A stretch of DNA of 64,000 nt. Origin: Henricia sp. BOLD:AAB3569 (lineage: Eukaryota > Echinodermata > Asteroidea > Spinulosida > Echinasteridae). Where the stretch lies: NCBI GenBank assembly GCA_037783545.1, contig JBBELK010000455.1, positions 62,001 to 126,000 on the forward strand, in the 5' to 3' direction. Under the pieces are notes generated by a model, which saw only the letters and a list, made by a program, of their open reading frames with translations, had not been told where the DNA came from and did no database searches. Every line of letters begins with the position of its first letter. Position 1 is the first letter of the stretch. The position numbers were made by a program, and so were the translations under genes. Of the stretch, positions 37,601 to 45,325 are shown piece after piece.

Positions 37601-38672
37601 CGAGCCCAACGTTGCTTAACTGCGGTGATCAGACGGGAACCGGTGTATTCAATGTGGTATGGTCGTAGACGAAAGCTTAACAGGTTTGCGTAATTTGAAA
37701 CGTTTACAGAAGAACAATATTTTACTAAAAACAAAAGTGCCTACGACACTCGGTATTCCCAGGTGGTCTCCCACCGAAGTACTGACCGAGCCCAACGTTG
37801 CTTAACTGCGGTGATCAGACGGGAACCGGTGTATTCAATGTGGTATGGTCGTAGACGAATGCTTAACAGGTTTGCGTAATTGTAAACGTTTACTGAAGAA
37901 CAATATTTTACTCGACAAAACAAAAGTGCCTACGACACTCGGTATTCCCAGGTGGTCTCCCACCGAAGTACTGACCGAGCCCAACGTTGCTTAACTGCGG
38001 TGATCAGACGGGAACCAGTGTATTCAATGTGGTATGGTCGTAGACGAAAGCTTAACAGGTTTGCGTAATTTGAAACGTTTACAGAAGAACAATATTTTAC
38101 TAAAAACAAAAGTGCCTACGACACTCGGTATTCCCAGGAGGTCTCCCACCGAAGTACTGACCGAGCCCAACGTTGCTTAACTGCGGTGATCAGACGGGAA
38201 CCGCTGTATTCAATGTGGTATGGTCGTAGACGAAAGCTTAACAGGTTTGCGTAATTTGAAACGTTTACAGAAGAACAATATTTTACTAAAAACAAAAGTG
38301 CCTACGACACTCGGTATTCCCAGGTGGTCTCCCACCGAAGTACTGACCGAGCCCAACGTTGCTTAACTGCGGTGATCAGACGGGAACCGGTGTATTCAAT
38401 GTGGTATGGTCGTAGACGAATGCTTAACAGGTTTGCGTAATTTTAAACGTTTACTGAAGAACAATATTTTACTCGACAAAACAAAAGTGCCTACGACACT
38501 CGGTATTCCCAGGTGGTCTCCCACCGAAGTACTGACCGAGCCCAACGTTGCTTAACTGCGGTGATCAGACGGGAACCGGTGTATTCAATGTGGTATGGTC
38601 GTAGACAAAAGCTTAACAGGTTTGCGTAATTTGAAACGTTTACAGAAGAACAATATTTTACTAAAAACAAAA

Positions 38673-38792
38673 GTGCCTACGACACTCGGTATTCCCAGGT
38701 GATCTCTCACCGAAGTACTGACCGAGCCCAACGTTGCTTAACTGCGGTGATCAGACGGGAACCGGTGTATTCAATGTGGTATGGTCGTATAC
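38673..38792 (-). rRNA. Diverged 5S rRNA copy near the retroelement
   Basis: Full-length copy, but with two changes in the box C region (plus strand AGGTGATCTCTCACCG) and a third near the 5' end that alters helix I (GTATAC instead of GTCTAC). Three changes in one gene is unusual in this array. The altered internal promoter may lower its activity; this is inferred, not shown. Confidence 0.85.
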
Positions 38793-39047
38793 GAATGCTT
38801 AACAGGTTTGCGTAATTTTAAACGTTTACTGAAGAACAATATTTTACTCGACAAAACAAAAGTGCCTACGACACTCGGTATTCCCAGGTGGTCTCCCACC
38901 GAAGTACTGACCGAGCCCAACGTTGCTTAACTGCGGTGATCAGACGGGAACCGGTGTATTCAATGTGGTATGGTCGTAGACGAAAGCTTAACAGGTTTGC
39001 GTAATTTGAAACGTTTACAGAAGAACAATATTTTACTAAAAACAAAA

Positions 39048-39167
39048 GTGCCTACGACACTCGGTATTCCCAGGTGGTCTCCCACCGAAGTACTGACCGA
39101 GCCCAACGTTGCTTAACTGCGGTGATCAGACGGGAACCGGTGTATTCAATGTGGTATGGTCGTAGAC
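39048..39167 (-). rRNA. 5S ribosomal RNA, last gene before the retroelement
   Basis: Full 120-base majority copy. Only 46 bp of its upstream spacer (39168-39213) remain before the retroelement begins, but these include the TATA-like box at -21 to -30, so its promoter looks complete. Pol III entry from upstream would now come from retroelement DNA. Confidence 0.95.
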
Positions 39168-39354
39168 GAAAGCTTAACAGGTTTGCGTAATTTGAAACGT
39201 TTACAGAAGAACATTACACATGGACTCAAAACAAAGGGCAAAATTTGACACATTTTTTATCTTGTCTTGTCACAGCAACTTATTTTAATTTTAAACAAAC
39301 GTGCCAGATACCGATTGATTTGGGCAAGCTGGCATCAACACCATACACTGGGCT

Positions 39355-39490
39355 TACAGGCCCACAGTCACCAAAACACAAAGCATGGACAATTGGACAC
39401 CCAGGTCCAATTCCAAACACAAACAGGCCAATCAGGCCACTTGTTATAAAATGGGCACCCAGGCCCCCAGGGCTAAACAGGCCCACTGGT
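39355..39490. repeat. Cluster of short CAGGCC / GGGC repeats in the retroelement 3' region
   Basis: CAGGCC or a close form recurs at irregular intervals (ACAGGCCCAC, AACAGGCCAATCAGGCC, CCCAGGCCC, AACAGGCCCAC), mixed with the reverse form GGGC. It may form secondary structure near the element end. Confidence 0.55.
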
Positions 39491-39562
39491 TAACCAGCCA
39501 TAGTAATAATGATCAATTTGTGGGAAACAGACATAACTGCACTGTGGCACATACAGGAAATC

Positions 39563-39592
39563 ACACCCCTGCGGTACAGCATACGGGGGTGT
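39563..39592. other. Hairpin-forming inverted repeat in the retroelement 3' region
   Basis: ACACCCCT at 39563-39570 faces GGGGGTGT at 39585-39592 across a 14-base loop, giving a GC-rich eight-pair stem with one G-T pair. It could be an RNA structure used in processing or a recombination site. Neither role is shown. Confidence 0.5.
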
Positions 39593-39800
39593 TTCTGTAA
39601 CCTTACAATTTTAACCTCACAGAATACAATAAAATTTACAACAGCAAATATCAAAAACCTCAACAATAATTAAATGACACGTTGGTCATGGGTTGGCTGT
39701 CGTAAAAACCTGTTCCGAATGCCACACGTGCAACGCACGCCCCAACATAAAAAAGACAGCCAAGACCACGCCCACCAATGTCCCAGAATTCCCACAACAA

Positions 39801-40322
39801 TTAGCTCCTATAAAAGTTAGGCAAATGTGCCAGAATACTGGATAGAAAGTCGCCACAAAGCAGGTCGGTGCCTACGTTACTCAAGTGCACCGCATCCCAC
39901 CTGTAAAGGGCAACGTTCTTCCAATCAAATTGGGGATGTGAAAGAAATGTGGCTCCAAAAACCCGACAACGGGACCGTGCCCACCGATTAATAGAACGCC
40001 GAATGCCTTCCATGCTGTTTTGGTCATGTGCCCCAAAGTAGAAAAGACGGGGGAGAATGGCAGACCACACAATGACAGTGTCGGGGAAATTTAGCCTACA
40101 AAATTGCAGAAAATAGGCAATACGTTGCCGGATTTGAAAAAGGTCGCAACGGACCAAATCATTTCCCCCCAAATGTACGAGTAGAATTGCTGGAGGAGGA
40201 GACCTTATGGCACAAAGCAACTGGGGCAGATCGCACAAACCTGCTCCACCCTTGCCATTCCAAATGACATGCACTGGAACATTAAGTTGCTGGTGAGCCC
40301 GACGAACAATGGAATCCCCCAC
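39801..40322 (-). CDS. SGNH/GDSL-type hydrolase of the retroelement
   Basis: SGNH hydrolases are serine esterases; some Ngaro-group retrotransposons are known to carry one of unproven role, perhaps acting on lipids or acyl groups. The visible domain starts near its amino end with the block I motif GDS, then has GGND (residues 52-55) and a terminal DAVH (D143, H146), so catalytic Ser, Asn, Asp and His are all seen. The coordinates begin at a GTG just before the GDS motif; the frame stays open a little further upstream, and the true start is unclear. A pyrimidine-rich stretch lies just before the domain, as at splice acceptors. It is the last gene of the element, about 80 bp after the recombinase region. 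Confidence 0.8.
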   Translation of the reverse strand: MGDSIVRRAHQQLNVPVHVIWNGKGGAGLCDLPQLLCAIRSPPPAILLVHLGGNDLVRCDLFQIRQRIAYFLQFCRLNFPDTVIVWSAILPRLFYFGAHDQNSMEGIRRSINRWARSRCRVFGATFLSHPQFDWKNVALYRWDAVHLSNVGTDLLCGDFLSSILAHLPNFYRS

Positions 40323-40400
40323 GATCCAAACAATGTGTGAACCTTTGCATGCAAAAACAAATTTGACAAAAAGAAAAGAAAAACAAAAAAGAAGTCAGAA

Positions 40401-41350
40401 TTACTGAACAGTATAATTACATGCACCAGCTGAATGGGAGTGCCGAGATCTAATGTATCTTAACACTGCACGCGACCGCCAGCGCCCTAACATTTGAATG
40501 TCGTGCAATGGAAGCCCCATGTCAAAGGCTGTTGTGGCTGCGCCAATGCGAAATGAGTGTGTCTGGTAATTGTGCTCCAGAAGCCCTGCAAATGACAATG
40601 TTTTCTTGAGCACAGTGCAAAACTGAGACCGTGTCATCGGACTGCCATCAAAGTGGCAAAAAAGGATGCCTTCAACTTTTGGACGAATCGCAACAAAAGC
40701 ATGCAGCGCTCGCACGGGACAAAGCAAAACATCACTACATTGAGCCAAAAGAATGGATTGAGGAGGGCCAAGCTGGTTTGCTTTGCTGTGCCGCAGCGAA
40801 AGTTTTGCGGAAAAATCTGCATTTTGTGAATTACAAAATTCCACATCCCCAATGAGCAGTGCCGACTCCTGCACTTTATTTTTGGAATTGGCGGAAAACT
40901 CCCCAACCCGCAAAAAACCAAAAAATGCACAGAGCATTGCCGCTTTGAACATTACTGCCTCAAAATGAGAGAAACACACAGCCGGTAGTGATTGCACAAT
41001 TTTAAGTAAAAGAGGCAATGAAATTGGCCATCGACTGTCGGCCAAACCGCGGTCTCTACGGGCACCTTCCAGCAGTTTAGAAACAATGAAATCATCAGTG
41101 GGATCAGTTTATGGTAGTGACGAACCCCACCGACATATGTCATGATCGTGGCGGGCGACAATTTTTCCAAAGACAACCAAGCAACAAATTCTCGAACGGT
41201 ACGGACTGAAGCTGGTAAATTGGTTGCATAGCCACGAAATTCTAAAAAACGAATAAATGCCTGCCAACCCGTAGAAAAGGTTTTATGAGAATTCGGAGCC
41301 CAGGCGAGGAATAACAAACGGTCAATCTCCGAGTCAACTACATCAGGCAA
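40401..41350 (-). CDS. Tyrosine recombinase region of the retroelement
   Basis: Enzyme of the phage-integrase family that would insert the element's circular DNA by strand exchange without making a target duplication. The part nearer the reverse transcriptase holds an amino-terminal core-binding (SAM-like) segment (SVRTVREFVAWL, then TIMTYVGGVRHYH). The part nearer the hydrolase holds the catalytic domain with the first arginine in FLRVGE, the HSFR box (His and second Arg), LGRW and the tyrosine in LRYIRS. All four hallmark residues R, H, R and Y can be seen. The region is largely open but not in one continuous frame, so it may carry about one break or use a read-through. It directly follows the reverse transcriptase gene. 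Confidence 0.85.
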
Positions 41351-42873
41351 AGGTCGGGTAAGCGGCTCATTTGTGTCGCTGCCTGTGGAGCAACGATACG
41401 AAAACGCTCTACCTGAAATCGGGACAAAGAGTCAGCAATATTATTGAACACTCCAGGAACATGAACAGCCTTAAAAACAATATTAAATCGTAAACACTGT
41501 AAAACGAACACTCTTAGCAAATTCATAATTTTGGGGCAAGATGATGTCTGTTTATTTATAATGCAAACAACGGCCATGTTATCACAGTGAAAGCGCACTC
41601 GCTTGTTGGCCAGTTTGGGAGCCCAGCATTTTACTGCAAGAACGATTGGGTAAAATTCAAGCAATGCGATAGAGGGAGTGTTCAAATGAACCGATTGGGG
41701 CCAACGCCCTTGGAACCATTCACCTTGAAAAAATGCCCAAAAACCGATACTTGCAGCTGCATCAGTAAACAACTCGAGTGTTGAATTAGACTCCCACCCA
41801 AAATCTGACAAGGCCGAAATCCCATTGAAATGGGTCAAAAATTCCACCCACATTTCTAAATCTTTCCGTGCCCCAACCGAAATGCGGACTCGATGATGTG
41901 GTTTGGTTAAGCCTTGTGTTAGTCCAATCAAACGCCGTAAAAAGGCCCTTCCTGGTGCAACTGCCCTGCAAACAAAGTTAAGCGAGCCAACAAGTGACTG
42001 TACTTCAACAAGTGTGAGTTTGTTCTTTGCAAGTGCACGCTCGATTTTTGATTGCAGTGCAACCACTTTGACTGGCGGGACCCGCACCTCCATTCTTTGG
42101 GAGTCAATTTGTAGACCCAGGTAGGTAATTAACTGACTCGGGCCCTCGGTTTTCTCAAGGGCAAGGGGGACGCCTAAGTCTGAACACATGTGTGCAAATG
42201 TAATGAAAATTTCATTACATTGCAACTTTGACCTATCAACAAACAGAAAATCATCAAGGTAGTGTGTGATCAATGCTGATCGCGCCAATTTCTGAATCTG
42301 AAACTCAAGGAATGTGCTGAACTTTTCGAATAATGCACATGAAATAGAACACCCCATTGGTAGGCACCTGTCAAAGTAGAATTTCCCTTGAAATGTGAAG
42401 CCCAGCAATTCATAGTCAGCTGGTGCTACAGGGAGCAGCCTGAAGGCCGACTTTATATCGGACTTTGATAGCCATGACCCACGGCCAGCCCTACAAACCA
42501 TTTGCATTGCCTTGTCAAATGACGCATAATGAACCACACATTGGTCCTTATCAATGAAGTCATTAATAGACCCCCCAGCTGGGAAAGACAAATGGTGAAT
42601 TAAACGGTATGAATTAGGTTCATGTTTTGGCACCAATCCAACTGGGGAACACTGTAAGTGGGGAAAGGGACAGGTGTCAAATGGCCCCGCAATTCGACCA
42701 AGTTTTGTTTCTTTGTCAATCTTGTCCAAAACAATGTTAGGGTGCTCAAGTGCAGATTTAAGGCATTCGGCGGACCGGCCAACTCGAGGGCCATTATAAC
42801 CAAGAGAAAAACCAGCAGCAAAACCTCTGCGCAATGTGCCTGCATCAGACTGATTTGGGTATTCATCAAGCAT
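41338..42873 (-). CDS. Reverse transcriptase-RNase H of the retroelement
   Basis: A 511-residue frame starting at ATG (42873). The reverse transcriptase shows the expected order: SPVGLVPK, the SKSDIKSAF block with D139, LPMGCS at 171-176, and the active-site YLDD at 205-208. RNase H follows, with TDAAAS (D371), E406, CDN (D431) and ADSLSR (D481). This is the RT-RH layout of the DIRS order, in which no protease or DDE integrase domain is present. No DNA methyltransferase domain follows RNase H, unlike DIRS1-type elements. It copies the element RNA into DNA in the gag particle. The gag-like gene ends 20 bp before it, and the recombinase region begins at its end. Confidence 0.9.
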   Translation of the reverse strand: MLDEYPNQSDAGTLRRGFAAGFSLGYNGPRVGRSAECLKSALEHPNIVLDKIDKETKLGRIAGPFDTCPFPHLQCSPVGLVPKHEPNSYRLIHHLSFPAGGSINDFIDKDQCVVHYASFDKAMQMVCRAGRGSWLSKSDIKSAFRLLPVAPADYELLGFTFQGKFYFDRCLPMGCSISCALFEKFSTFLEFQIQKLARSALITHYLDDFLFVDRSKLQCNEIFITFAHMCSDLGVPLALEKTEGPSQLITYLGLQIDSQRMEVRVPPVKVVALQSKIERALAKNKLTLVEVQSLVGSLNFVCRAVAPGRAFLRRLIGLTQGLTKPHHRVRISVGARKDLEMWVEFLTHFNGISALSDFGWESNSTLELFTDAAASIGFWAFFQGEWFQGRWPQSVHLNTPSIALLEFYPIVLAVKCWAPKLANKRVRFHCDNMAVVCIINKQTSSCPKIMNLLRVFVLQCLRFNIVFKAVHVPGVFNNIADSLSRFQVERFRIVAPQAATQMSRLPDLCLM

Positions 42874-42892
42874 TTTATTAAGAACTTCATGA

Positions 42893-44320
42893 TTAATTGG
42901 TGTTGGGGGGACGAAAACCAGTCGGTTGGGCCTGCGCTGAATTCTTGCCTAGCAGATGCTTGTTTGATTCGGCCTGTGCAGCCGGAGCGCTTGCCACGGC
43001 ATTGCGGTTGAAACCACGCCTTATGTTGGAAGCCTGGCCAGGCATGGGGTGGGGTAGGGGAGTACTTCGACAATTGTGAACTCCATGCCCGGAACGAAAA
43101 CATCGACTGCATTTGTGTTGAAAACGGCAAGCGCCAAATTGGCAACCCTTGTAGCTATTGAAACCATAACAAACACCATGCTTTTGCCCGTGGGAAATCA
43201 ACGGGGCAGAGCTGGGGCTAGAGATGGGTGTGTTTACTGTAGCTGCTGCTACGGTCAACCACAATTCGGTGTCCACCACCCCCCATGAGCGTGTGGGATC
43301 ATTTTCTTGGTGCAGCCTGAACTGCTCATCATATGCCTTCCAACCCCACCCAGGGAATTGAAGAGCCGCTGTGCGAATGATTTCTGCATACTTGAGTAAT
43401 TCGCCCCAGCGATGGGGGTTTTTCATGAGGAAAACCGACATGAAGGTGTGGAAGGCAGATTGCCATTTGTCAAGTGAGTCGATCTTTTTCTGAGCTTTCG
43501 CTGCTTGCTTAAAAACCATTTTACCGCCAACAACTGCTAGCTCAAAACCAGCATAATCAGAATTGGCAAGTGCAACAGCGGCATTATCCTTATACAACAG
43601 CGAAAAGTCCACAAAGGACCCCTGCCATATTTTTTCTTTGATAGCACAAGGGAGAAGGGAGCCTAGAGGCGCGCTGACGTTTGGAAAGGGTTCAGGAGAA
43701 CCAGTCAAAATTGCAACCGGCTCACATACATTCATGACATTAGGCCTATCGCTACTCATACATGTATCAGTGCAAACACCTGTTGACTGAGCAACCAAGC
43801 TAGGGTGACACCCGTTACCGGTACCTGACTCTTGGTGTGATGTCCCACTACCATAAACCCCGGCAGATCTAGGCCTACATGTAACTAAGCTCGACGCCGA
43901 AGGCAAGGGAATACCCGTAGCTGGAGCTTGCAGGGGCACGGGTTGCTGGGGCTGTTGCTGGGGCAGCTGTTGTTGCTGTTGCTGCTGGGGCAGCAGTCGC
44001 TGTTGCTGCTGGGGCAGCTGTTGCTGTTGCTGCTGGGGCAGCAGTCGCTGTTGCTGCTGGGGCAGCAGTCGCTGTTGCTGCTGGGGCAGCTGTTGCTGCT
44101 GGGGCAGCTGGGGAAGCTGTTGCTGTTGACTGTTTTCTCCCATTTCCACTTGCCAAACTTGTGAAGGCACAGCAGGAAAATCAATCGATGGAATGGTTGC
44201 CTCTGCTGGAAAAACTGTCTTGTTCACCCGTGGAGATCTCCTTTTGGTCCATTGTGTCTTCAGCCGACGAAGGGGAGCTGGCTCACGGGCCCGAACTGGT
44301 TGGTTTGGCCGCCGCGGCAT
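42893..44320 (-). CDS. Gag-like protein of the retroelement
   Basis: Structural, nucleic-acid-binding protein of the element. The ATG at 44318-44320 opens about 475 residues, starting MPRRPNQPVR with a basic amino end. A long Gln/Leu/Pro tract (roughly residues 65-130) is encoded by an interrupted CAG-like repeat. Near the carboxyl end are two zinc-binding motifs: a CCCH form C-x8-C-x4-C-x3-H (CYGFNSYKGCQFGACRFQH) followed at once by a classical zinc knuckle C-x2-C-x4-H-x4-C (CSRCFRSGHGVHNC). Zinc knuckles are typical of gag proteins; the added CCCH finger is less usual. The middle part has no clear similarity that I recognise. It is the first gene of the element. Confidence 0.85.
   Translation of the reverse strand: MPRRPNQPVRAREPAPLRRLKTQWTKRRSPRVNKTVFPAEATIPSIDFPAVPSQVWQVEMGENSQQQQLPQLPQQQQLPQQQQRLLPQQQQRLLPQQQQQQLPQQQQRLLPQQQQQQQLPQQQPQQPVPLQAPATGIPLPSASSLVTCRPRSAGVYGSGTSHQESGTGNGCHPSLVAQSTGVCTDTCMSSDRPNVMNVCEPVAILTGSPEPFPNVSAPLGSLLPCAIKEKIWQGSFVDFSLLYKDNAAVALANSDYAGFELAVVGGKMVFKQAAKAQKKIDSLDKWQSAFHTFMSVFLMKNPHRWGELLKYAEIIRTAALQFPGWGWKAYDEQFRLHQENDPTRSWGVVDTELWLTVAAATVNTPISSPSSAPLISHGQKHGVCYGFNSYKGCQFGACRFQHKCSRCFRSGHGVHNCRSTPLPHPMPGQASNIRRGFNRNAVASAPAAQAESNKHLLGKNSAQAQPTGFRPPNTN
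43948..44130. repeat. Interrupted CAG/CTG-type coding repeat in the gag-like gene
   Basis: Short units built of GCTGTTGCTGCTGGGGCAG recur with 24- to 30-bp spacing. On the minus strand they encode runs such as QQQQLPQ and QQQQRLLPQ. Likely to vary in length by slippage between copies of the element. Confidence 0.85.
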
Positions 44321-44996
44321 TGCTGTTAACAATTGTATTTCAGTGTGTTCCAGAACAAACGTTTGCTGTTAGTTGCAGAAATGACAACACAGATATACCA
44401 CCAGAGCAGAGCCGCGCACATGTAAACTTCACATTAAGTTCCAGCCTGCACGAAAAGCTGTGCCAAAGTTCAAAAACTGTGCCAAAGTTCATATTCTGCA
44501 CGAAAAACTGTGCCAAAGATCCAGCTTGCACGAAAAGCTGTGACAGAATGAGCCCTAGCAACAATTTTCTTCCCCAACAAACCCAAACATTTTGCTGATA
44601 GGTTGGCAAAAATCAAAAAAGAAAGCCCATTGGTCCAAAGTAAGCAGAATCTGCCCAACAAAGGAAAAGGCCAATTGGCCCAAAGTTGGCAGAAACAGTA
44701 AACTTCAAACAGTGCAAGTTATTGGCTCCTCAATTGGAGGCAATTGACCAATCCCAGTGCAGTGCACACACAGGATCCGTCACTGAAGCCCAAAATTGCA
44801 TAACCTTGTTTGTACACAGATCAATGGGAATTTTGCCATACAGCAGCACGCTGTCAACCTGACCCACAAAGGCAGTAAAAACATGCAATGACTTAATGGG
44901 AGTGAAGGCTGCCTGAATGGCAAACACATTCAGAAACCAGAGATAATTTTTTCCCCAAGTGTAAAGGATTTGATCACTAATTTGTGATAAAATATC
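44321..44996 (-). other. 5' noncoding end of the retroelement
   Basis: About 676 bp before the gag-like ATG. It holds short imperfect repeats at 44440-44546, several CCAATTGG/CCATTGG patches (44620-44760), and an AT-rich outer end. It should contain the element's promoter, but no TATA box or start site can be fixed. Small frames here are not convincing genes. Confidence 0.6.
44440..44546. repeat. Imperfect ~30-bp repeats in the retroelement leader
   Basis: GCACGAAAAGCTGTGCCAAAG or a close variant occurs about four times (near 44448, a partial copy near 44475, 44498 and 44528). Each contains a short self-complementary part (AAGCTGTG / GCACGAAAA). They may be promoter or packaging repeats; the function is unknown. 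Confidence 0.6.
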
Positions 44997-45016
44997 ATAT
45001 TTTACTAAAAACAAAA

Positions 45017-45136
45017 GTGCCTACGACACTCGGTATTCCCAGGTGGTCTCCCACCGAAGTACTGACCGAGCCCAACGTTGCTTAACTGCGGTGATCAGAC
45101 GGGAACCGGTGTATTCAATGTGGTATGGTCGTAGAC
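45017..45136 (-). rRNA. 5S ribosomal RNA, first gene after the retroelement
   Basis: Full 120-base majority copy. Its 3' end is followed by only 20 bp of spacer (44997-45016), which includes both T-runs, before the retroelement starts. Termination should therefore be normal. Confidence 0.95.
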
Positions 45137-45205
45137 GAATGCTTAACAGGTTTGCGTAATTTTAAACGTTTACTGAAGAACAATATTTTACTCGACAAAA
45201 CAAAA

Positions 45206-45325
45206 GTGCCTACGACACTCGGTATTTCCAGGTGGTCTCCCACCGAAGTACTGACCGAGCCCAACGTTGCTTAACTGCGGTGATCAGACGGGAACCGGTG
45301 TATTCAATGTGGTATGGTCGTAGAC
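45206..45325 (-). rRNA. 5S ribosomal RNA
   Basis: Full-length copy with one variant base near the 3' part (plus strand GGTATTTCCAGG instead of GGTATTCCCAGG). Upstream spacer type B. Confidence 0.95.

Larger units (their letters stand above)
1666..39213 (-). repeat. 5S rDNA tandem array, first block (about 200 genes)
   Basis: Head-to-tail units of 186 or 189 bp, each with a 120-bp 5S rRNA gene on the minus strand and a 66- or 69-bp spacer. Dividing the block length by the mean unit (about 187.5 bp) gives close to 200 units; I did not count every one. Two spacer forms usually alternate. Type A reads GAATGC, ATTTTAAAC, TTACTGAAG, TACTCGACAAAAC. Type B reads GAAAGC, ATTTGAAAC, TTACAGAAG, TACTAAAAAC. 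Some neighbours share a type and a minority are A/B chimaeras. Units are nearly identical. The listed single genes are examples of the general pattern. Confidence 0.97.
39214..39800 (-). other. 3' noncoding end of the retroelement
   Basis: About 590 bp after the SGNH gene. It is rich in CAGGCC-type short repeats (about 39355-39490), has a strong hairpin at 39563-39592 and AT-rich stretches around 39600-39680. Open frames here overlap on both strands and look like by-products of the repeats. No clear copy of the 5' end is seen. Confidence 0.6.
39214..44996 (-). mobile_element. Ngaro-like tyrosine-recombinase retrotransposon (DIRS order)
   Basis: A 5783-bp element read on the minus strand: gag-like gene, reverse transcriptase-RNase H, tyrosine recombinase, SGNH hydrolase, with noncoding ends of about 0.68 and 0.59 kb. 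Tyrosine recombinase in place of a DDE integrase puts it in the DIRS order. Lack of a methyltransferase domain and presence of an SGNH hydrolase favour the Ngaro group. Junctions are sharp: 46 bp of type B spacer on the left and 20 bp on the right rebuild one 66-bp spacer, with no target duplication, as known for this order. I could not find by eye the split direct repeats expected at Ngaro ends. It looks nearly whole, with perhaps one break, and so rather young. Confidence 0.85.

Noticed and set aside
1666-39213. CRISPR-like or satellite array
   Set aside because: The regular repeats with short spacers looked like this at first, but the repeat is a 120-base 5S rRNA gene with a normal fold, the spacers are themselves repeated, and no cas genes are present.
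39245-39600. Several overlapping open frames on both strands at the left end of the retroelement
   Set aside because: They are overlapping frames across the short CAGGCC repeats in the noncoding end; no conserved domain.
43875-44184. Ala/Thr-rich and Ser/Cys-rich frames over the gag-like gene, plus a Leu/Gly-rich frame on the other strand
   Set aside because: These are other-frame readings of the CAG-like repeat inside the gag-like gene.
39214-44996. LTR retrotransposon or Crypton
   Set aside because: There is no DDE integrase and no long terminal repeats were seen, which argues against LTR elements. The presence of reverse transcriptase-RNase H argues against a Crypton, which has only the recombinase.
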